In this document: one piece after another, positions 5,949 through 9,071 of the stretch
How positions within the stretch are numbered: position 1 is the first letter of the stretch
How the letters are laid out: the number at the start of each line of letters is the position of its first letter
Assembly: GCA_937975745.1 (NCBI GenBank)
Contig: CALJUK010000479.1
Span: 1-9,071, forward strand
Origin: an uncultured Planctomycetaceae bacterium
Lineage (GTDB): Bacteria; Planctomycetota; Planctomycetia; Planctomycetales; Planctomycetaceae
Direction of reading: 5' to 3'
DNA: 9,071 nucleotides
Translations under genes and position numbers: made by a program
The notes under the pieces: generated by a model
Databases searched by the model: none
What the model saw: the letters and a program-made list of their open reading frames with translations, nothing else
What the model was told of the DNA's origin: nothing

Positions 5949-6191
5949 TGACTGACGAACTGTTAAGTAAACAGCGTTGTGCGTCTCATGGAACGCCGGG
6001 CGAGGCCAGCGGGTGGATTCGTGTTCGTTGTGGACTAACCGGAAGCAGAGGCGTAACGGTACAGGTGGCTGCGGAAGAATCCAGTAGAAGAAAGGGGGCG
6101 AGTTGCCAATCGCGATTGCTACCACTCCGCAGAAGATTACGACGCGGCCATTGATGCCGCGCGCGAGGCTAAGCTGAAGGGTAATTCATGA
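5948..6191 (+). CDS. small hypothetical, probably frameshifted near 6090-6100
   Basis: ATG 5948 overlaps the HNH gene stop (TGATG) and has GGAGGG within 5936-5945. The frame that begins there runs 68 residues to a TGA at 6152-6154, but its last third is arginine/serine-rich and looks out of frame. A second frame, open from 6057, reads sensibly from about 6096 (GRVANRDCYHSAEDYDAAID, then AAREAKLKGNS) and stops at 6189-6191, making the ATGA overlap with the next gene that is typical here. The run AAAGGGGG at 6091-6098 is the likely slip point. The restored C-terminus, 'NRDCYHSAEDYDAAI', looks like a helical tail of a small zinc-ribbon or similar protein, but I cannot identify it. Function unknown. 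Confidence 0.5.
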
Positions 6192-6364
6192 GCGCCAAGC
6201 ACGGACTGCCGCAAGACCCGACACCCGCTCAGATTCGGCGTATGTGCGAGCGTATCCGTAAGCATTGGAACGACTACACACGAGAGCGACGTGAGCACAC
6301 CGGGCGCGTGCGGTGGCGTGTTCCGGAGGTGAAGTCTTACCCGGACGGGGAGTTGTCCGAATGA
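6188..6364 (+). CDS. small basic hypothetical protein, 58 residues
   Basis: ATG 6188 overlaps the stop of the upstream frame (ATGA at 6188-6191), and its own TGA (6362-6364) overlaps the next ATG (6361) in the same way, which strongly supports it as a real gene despite its size. The upstream AAGCTGAAGGG tract can serve as ribosome binding site. The product is very basic: GLPQDPTPAQIRRMCERI at residues 6-23, then a helix (RKHWNDYTRERREH), then WRVPEVKSYPDG. The opening 'GLP.DPTPaeIr..c..I...W' is a pattern I recall from small proteins in Planctomycetes genomes, without a known function. High charge would allow nucleic-acid contact. Confidence 0.65.
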   Translation: MSAKHGLPQDPTPAQIRRMCERIRKHWNDYTRERREHTGRVRWRVPEVKSYPDGELSE

Positions 6365-6534
6365 GCCATTACAACGACCCGAAGACCCTGATAGAGCGGA
6401 TGACCGAGTACAGAGGCGGCCCGGCGTACCTGCTTCTGGGTGAAGCGGTGGACCGGATACGGGAGCTCGAGCGGAAGGCGGAACAGGACGCGCTGACCAT
6501 CAAGGCGTTGCGTAAGGCGGAGGAGCGGACGTGA
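6361..6534 (+). CDS. small hypothetical with C-terminal coiled coil, 57 residues
   Basis: ATG 6361 overlaps the previous stop (ATGA), and GGGGAG at 6346-6351 lies 9 bases upstream. The in-frame extension to 6313 has no comparable support. Residues 1-22 are polar, beginning MSHYNDPKTLIERMTEYRGG. Residues about 25-55 form one long amphipathic helix (LLLGEAVDRIRELERKAE, continuing to ALRKAEERT), so dimerisation through a coiled coil is likely. It ends in EERT with the ribosome binding site of the resolvase gene built into the last codons, and its TGA overlaps the resolvase GTG (GTGA). Translation of the two is probably coupled. Function unknown. Confidence 0.7.
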   Translation: MSHYNDPKTLIERMTEYRGGPAYLLLGEAVDRIRELERKAEQDALTIKALRKAEERT

Positions 6535-6968
6535 TCTACATCGGCATCGATCCCGGAAAGAGCGGGGCTGTGGCTGTCTTGGAAGACGATGGCCGAATTG
6601 ACTGGATGAAGTGCTCTGAAACAGAACACGACATTGCAACGTACGTGAAGTGGTGGAGCGTCATGGACGTAAAGAAATTCGCCGTTATCGAGCAGGTCAG
6701 CGCCATGCCGAAACAGGGGGTCAGTTCAACATTCAAGTTCGGCCAGAGCTACGGGTTCCTTCGTGGGCTTCTGGTGGCACACCTCATCCCATTTGAGACG
6801 GTGACGCCGGCGAAGTGGCAGACGTTCATGCGGTGCCGAAGCGGTGGCGACAAGAACGTGACGAAGGCGGCGGCGCAGCGGCTGTTTCCGGATGTGAAGG
6901 TGACGCACGCGAACGCGGACGCGCTGTTGCTGACGGAGTACGCTCGGAGGACGCGAAGTGGCGACTGA
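6531..6968 (+). CDS. RuvC-type Holliday junction resolvase (crossover junction endodeoxyribonuclease)
   Basis: The protein has 145 residues, close to the usual length of phage RuvC-like nucleases. GTG 6531 overlaps the previous stop (GTGA), with GAGGAG at 6520-6525. The RNase H fold is evident from the first strand IYIGIDPGKSGAVAVL with catalytic D7, the second acidic position E54 in FAVIEQVSAMP, the segment STFKFGQSYGFLRGLL, and the C-terminal THANADALLLTEYARR with H126 and D130. These are the expected metal-binding residues. It should cleave four-way or branched DNA left by recombination or replication before packaging. The linker PAKWQTFM and the basic stretch after it (GGDKNVTKAAAQRLF) also match the family. 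It has no membrane or export signal. Confidence 0.92.
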   Translation: MIYIGIDPGKSGAVAVLEDDGRIDWMKCSETEHDIATYVKWWSVMDVKKFAVIEQVSAMPKQGVSSTFKFGQSYGFLRGLLVAHLIPFETVTPAKWQTFMRCRSGGDKNVTKAAAQRLFPDVKVTHANADALLLTEYARRTRSGD

Positions 6969-7335
6969 GCGAGACGAAAAAATCCTTGGCCTGCGTGAGA
7001 CTTGCGACTGGATACGCAGAGAGGACGAGGCCATTCAACGAGAAAGGTTTGACGAGATGATCACAGCAGACGAGGCACGGAGTCGGTTCGCGCCGAACTA
7101 CACGGTTGATCACATCCTCAATCACGTCGATTCGGTTTGCGAAAGCCATCAGAGCGTGACGGGCTACAAGGACAGCCGCATGCCAGACGACGTAGTTGAG
7201 GAGTTGGAATCTCGCGGGTTTAAGTGCGAGATCGACAAGGGCACATGGACCATCCGTTGGGACAACTGGTCTGACGCCGACGTGAAGTCCGCAGTGGACG
7301 ACGCGAAGTTGCACGCGATTCGAGATGGCGAGTGA
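6958..7335 (+). CDS. small phage protein with 'MITADEA...' core, function unknown
   Basis: The protein has 125 residues from GTG 6958, which overlaps the resolvase gene by 11 bases and has GGAGG at 6946-6950. An internal ATG at 7057 begins the better-conserved part, MITADEARSRFAPNYTVDHI, so an N-terminal extension or an alternative start is possible. I recognise the layout 'MITA.EAR...' with a central helix, then PDDVVEELESRGFKCEI and a final strand TWTIRWDNWS. It is seen in small phage proteins of unknown role, where the C-terminal 'L...GY.v.......I.W' strand pair is conserved. Composition is acidic and soluble. The first 33 residues (charged, helical, GLRETCDWIRREDEAIQRER) are not part of that pattern as I know it. 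Confidence 0.75.
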   Translation: MATERDEKILGLRETCDWIRREDEAIQRERFDEMITADEARSRFAPNYTVDHILNHVDSVCESHQSVTGYKDSRMPDDVVEELESRGFKCEIDKGTWTIRWDNWSDADVKSAVDDAKLHAIRDGE

Positions 7336-7375
7336 TAGAGGTAGGACACAGGAGCGCAGGACAGAGAGGTCCGTC

Positions 7376-7801
7376 ATGAGAGACAACATCCACGGGTCAG
7401 AGCCAATTAAAGGGGTCTGGGTGCTGCGGTGGGATGATTCTTGCCACAACGCTACCGACATCGACCGACGCGGCGGCGAACCGTGCCGTTGCTGTGCGGA
7501 GAAGCACAAGGGCGCATCCCGTGAATACGGGCGTCCGTCAATGGAGTGCATCAATGCGTTGCGGCAGAAAATTCAGCCGTCTCGGTTCAACGTGACCGTG
7601 CTCGGCGCTACGGCTGACGAGAAGCCGCGTAAGTACACCGTGGAGTGCACGACGCGGGACGACGCCATGTTGGTCGCGTTCGCCCTGGACGGCGGCTGGA
7701 CGCGGGGAGAAGCCGCAGAAGAGGACGCCAGCGGGATGCTCGAACTGGCAAAGATGTATTGTGAAGTGACGGCCGAGACTCAGGCTGATGCGACCCGATA
7801 G
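7376..7801 (+). CDS. hypothetical protein with N-terminal Cys/His cluster
   Basis: The protein has 141 residues and is not recognised. I chose ATG 7376 because AGAGG at about 7365-7369 lies 6 bases upstream; the frame opens at ATG 7325, but that extension is arginine/serine-rich and overlaps the previous gene. The N-terminal third contains C23, H24, C37, C39, C40 and H44 (SCHNATDIDRRGGEPCRCC), which could bind zinc although the spacing is not a standard ribbon. From about residue 66 the protein changes character: strands (FNVTVLGA, RKYTVECTTRDDAMLVAF) and then a helical end (DASGMLELAKMYCEVTAE). This looks like a small alpha/beta domain. No enzyme motif is visible. Confidence 0.65.
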   Translation: MRDNIHGSEPIKGVWVLRWDDSCHNATDIDRRGGEPCRCCAEKHKGASREYGRPSMECINALRQKIQPSRFNVTVLGATADEKPRKYTVECTTRDDAMLVAFALDGGWTRGEAAEEDASGMLELAKMYCEVTAETQADATR

Positions 7802-7824
7802 ATGACAGCAGACAGAGGCCCGAA

Positions 7825-8028
7825 ATGGCTGAGAACAGCAAGATCGAAATGACGCCCGGCAAGCTGCTCGACATCCTCAAGCACTCGGACGCGACGCTCA
7901 ATCCGGGTTTTTCGTTCACTCAGCCGAGGGAGTTGTTCGAGGGCGTGCAGCGGATCGAACTGCTGCAAGTGAACTCAGAGGGGAACCTGGAATTTCTGGT
8001 CGAATGGCCGAAGCCGGCCGACCCGTAG
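7825..8028 (+). CDS. hypothetical small protein, 67 residues
   Basis: ATG 7825 has GAGG at 7815-7818, 6 bases upstream, and lies 23 bases after the previous stop. The protein is soluble: a polar N-terminus (MAENSKIEMTPGKLLDIL) with a short helix, a loop (LNPGFSFTQP), and a strand pair at the end (RIELLQVNSEGNLEFLVEW). The length and beta-hairpin ending suggest a small folded domain, but I cannot assign it. The first six residues are nearly the same as those of the gene at 4336. Function unknown. Confidence 0.65.
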   Translation: MAENSKIEMTPGKLLDILKHSDATLNPGFSFTQPRELFEGVQRIELLQVNSEGNLEFLVEWPKPADP

Positions 8029-8040
8029 GAATCATAACCA

Positions 8041-8273
8041 ATGCCAGACGAAACCAACCAATTCAACGCAGCGCACGTCTCGACGGCAGACATGCCGTCG
8101 ATCGAGGAATTGACGCGATTGATGCGGGTGCACCAGAGCGAAGCCGTCCCACGCGGCAACTTTGCAGCGTGTGCGACGAACCTACCGGCCGGTGCGAAGA
8201 TGACTCGCTCTACTTCGATGATGCGGGTCCGCTCTGCGAGGAGTGTTTTCGCGCGGTTGGAGACGGAGATTGA
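8041..8273 (+). CDS. small zinc-ribbon protein, apparently split by a frameshift
   Basis: The frame from ATG 8041 (AGGA about 9 bases upstream) reads well at first, MPDETNQFNAAHVSTADMPS then IEELTRLMRV, but after about 8140 it becomes serine/arginine-rich and ends at 8280. In another frame the stretch from about 8155 to TGA 8271-8273 reads RQLCSVCDEPTGRCEDDS, then LYFDDAGPLCEECF. CSVC and CEEC form a clear pair of CxxC zinc knuckles, with an extra cysteine between them. The move is a -1 shift between about 8130 and 8160. Joined, the product is about 76 residues: an acidic helical N-terminus and a C-terminal zinc ribbon. Such proteins may bind nucleic acid or other proteins. It may be mutated, mis-sequenced or frameshifted on purpose; it is the last gene before a terminator. 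Confidence 0.55.
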
Positions 8274-8294
8274 CGAGTAGGCCCGCGACGTTTG

Positions 8295-8343
8295 CCCCCT
8301 GGGTCGGCTGGCTGGCCCGTGCGGTCGGCCTGGGGGATTTTTT
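8295..8343 (+). terminator. intrinsic (rho-independent) terminator
   Basis: CCCCC at 8295-8299 pairs with GGGGG at 8332-8336. After a T-T mismatch, G8301-G8302 pair with C8329-C8330, and an inner GC-rich helix can form between about 8305-8310 and 8322-8327. The helix is followed at 8338-8343 by six T residues. It lies between the zinc-ribbon gene and the gene at 8358, whose ribosome binding site begins four bases after the T-run. It is the only clear terminator in the window. Confidence 0.75.
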
Positions 8344-8357
8344 GATAGGAGGACGGC

Positions 8358-8738
8358 ATGTTGGACGACTACATAGACAGCTTGCAGTCCAAAGTTGACT
8401 GCGGCGAACACCTCGACCCAACGGAAGGCGGCGAACTCATCGCCGAAGTGCGGAGATTGCTTTTCCACGAGAAACTGTACGCGTCAGCGTTACGCCATGT
8501 TGACCGCGTGTTTCAAGACGGTGCGTTTCCAGAGCCGGCCTTGCTTCCGGATTTCTGCAAGCTCGGCGAGGACAAATTCGAGGCAGTCGAGCGGTTGGCT
8601 CGGGAGGTTCTTCGGCTGCGGGAGAAGAACGCCGTTTTGCTGGAAGCGTGCGAAGTTGCGGCGAATTGCGATCACACACACACGGCAGAAGTGCGAACGC
8701 GACTTGAGTCCTTGATTGAGGATGAGGAGCGGACATGA
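8358..8738 (+). CDS. hypothetical helical protein
   Basis: The protein has 126 residues and is not recognised. ATG 8358 has a strong ribosome binding site, AGGAGG at 8347-8352 with 5-base spacing, the best in the window. This suits a gene that starts a transcript just after a terminator. The protein is almost all helix: LDDYIDSLQSKVDCG, then GGELIAEVRRLLFHEKLYAS, a proline-containing loop (AFPEPALLPDF), and a leucine-rich coiled-coil stretch (VERLAREVLRLREKNAVLL). It ends in EDEERT, with the ribosome binding site for the next gene in its final codons and an ATGA overlap. Cysteines and histidines near the end (CEVAANCDHTHT) do not make a convincing metal site. Function unknown. Confidence 0.72.
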   Translation: MLDDYIDSLQSKVDCGEHLDPTEGGELIAEVRRLLFHEKLYASALRHVDRVFQDGAFPEPALLPDFCKLGEDKFEAVERLAREVLRLREKNAVLLEACEVAANCDHTHTAEVRTRLESLIEDEERT

Positions 8739-8986
8739 CGGACGAACGACTGGCGGATGCCGAACAGTGGCGCGAGACTCTGCGCGAGCCACTCGAAATC
8801 CGGCCGGAGGGTGTCGTGGACGTGATTAAGCACGATCTGACGGCGTGCGGCGATGTGATTGAAGAACTCATCGACGAAGTGCGGCGGCTGAGACGGCTGA
8901 GGGACGAAGTGCGGAGGCTTCAAGCGTTGCGTCGTCCCGTCGAAGCACAGGAGTTGCGGAGAGCAACCAGAGGACCGGGTTGGTAA
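8735..8986 (+). CDS. hypothetical coiled-coil protein
   Basis: The protein has 83 residues. ATG 8735 overlaps the previous stop as ATGA, with GAGGAG at 8724-8729. The N-terminus (MTDERLADAEQWRETLREPL) is charged. Residues 28-65 form a long amphipathic helix: VVDVIKHDLTACGDVIEEL, then DEVRRLRRLRDEVRRLQAL, where the element DEVRRL occurs twice, ten residues apart. The tail is basic and proline/glycine-containing. It is probably a small oligomeric coiled-coil protein; such proteins are common accessory products in phages and no function can be assigned. Coupled translation with the gene at 8358 is likely. Confidence 0.7.
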   Translation: MTDERLADAEQWRETLREPLEIRPEGVVDVIKHDLTACGDVIEELIDEVRRLRRLRDEVRRLQALRRPVEAQELRRATRGPGW

Positions 8987-9006
8987 CAAACGGATAGACA
9001 GACGTC

Positions 9007-9071
9007 GTGAAAACCATCGGCGGACACAACTGGAAAGTCCTCAACGGCGACTGCCGCGACGCGCTGCCGCT
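9007..9071 (+). CDS. probable DNA methyltransferase (N-terminus only, runs off the window)
   Basis: Twenty-one codons are visible from GTG 9007. The product begins MKTIGGHNWKVLNGDCRDAL. The 'W-KVLNGDCRDALP' opening matches the start of phage and restriction-associated DNA methyltransferases of the N6-adenine/N4-cytosine class, where 'v..GDc.e.Lp.lp..s' precedes the DPPY catalytic motif in the order motif X-IV. The DPPY box itself would lie beyond the right edge, so the assignment rests on a short match. No strong ribosome binding site is visible; a GGATAG at 8992-8997 is 9 bases upstream. A methyltransferase here would modify phage DNA, for example to evade host restriction. Confidence 0.6.
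   Translation, partial: MKTIGGHNWKVLNGDCRDALP

Noticed and set aside
1..9071. CRISPR array, tRNA genes, insertion sequences
   Set aside because: I saw no spaced direct repeats, no cloverleaf with a T-loop signature, and no transposase motif or terminal inverted repeats.

Overview
The window looks like part of a double-stranded DNA phage or prophage genome. Everything I can support as coding lies on the + strand. Genes are small and tightly packed, and most junctions overlap by 1 to 11 bases (ATGA, GTGA or TGATG) with a purine-rich ribosome binding site inside the end of the upstream gene. Base composition is GC-rich. The host is not shown directly. Two small proteins (an HTH N-terminus at 1366 and the short gene at 6188) remind me of sequences common in Planctomycetes genomes; that is recollection, not a search result.

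Layout. 1-1126: two small proteins of types usually found beside phage recombination genes, then a coiled-coil hypothetical. 1133-2605: a small unknown gene, a truncated HTH gene, and a ParB/Srx-type protein with an HTH and a C-terminal four-cysteine zinc motif. 2602-4326: a DEAH-box superfamily 2 helicase whose start overlaps the ParB-like gene. 4336-4933: two small hypotheticals. 4934-5148: a gap of about 215 bases with weak hairpins and no convincing gene. 5149-6534: a frameshifted gene resembling a DnaB N-terminal domain, an HNH-type endonuclease, another apparently frameshifted small gene, and two genes under 60 codons. 6531-6968: a RuvC-type Holliday junction resolvase. 6958-8273: small accessory genes, the last a zinc-ribbon protein also split by a frameshift. 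8295-8343: an intrinsic terminator. 8358-8986: two helical/coiled-coil hypotheticals. 9007-end: the first 21 codons of a probable DNA methyltransferase.

Read together this is an early DNA-metabolism region: recombination-associated small proteins, a ParB-like DNA-binding protein, a helicase, an HNH nuclease, a resolvase and a methyltransferase, interspersed with small genes of unknown role. The most unusual points are a pair of near-palindromic 25-base sites in tandem inside the ParB-like gene, three apparent frameshifts in small genes within about 3 kb, and a recurring stop/ribosome-binding-site/start cassette at gene junctions. I did not see a clearly new defence or regulatory system.
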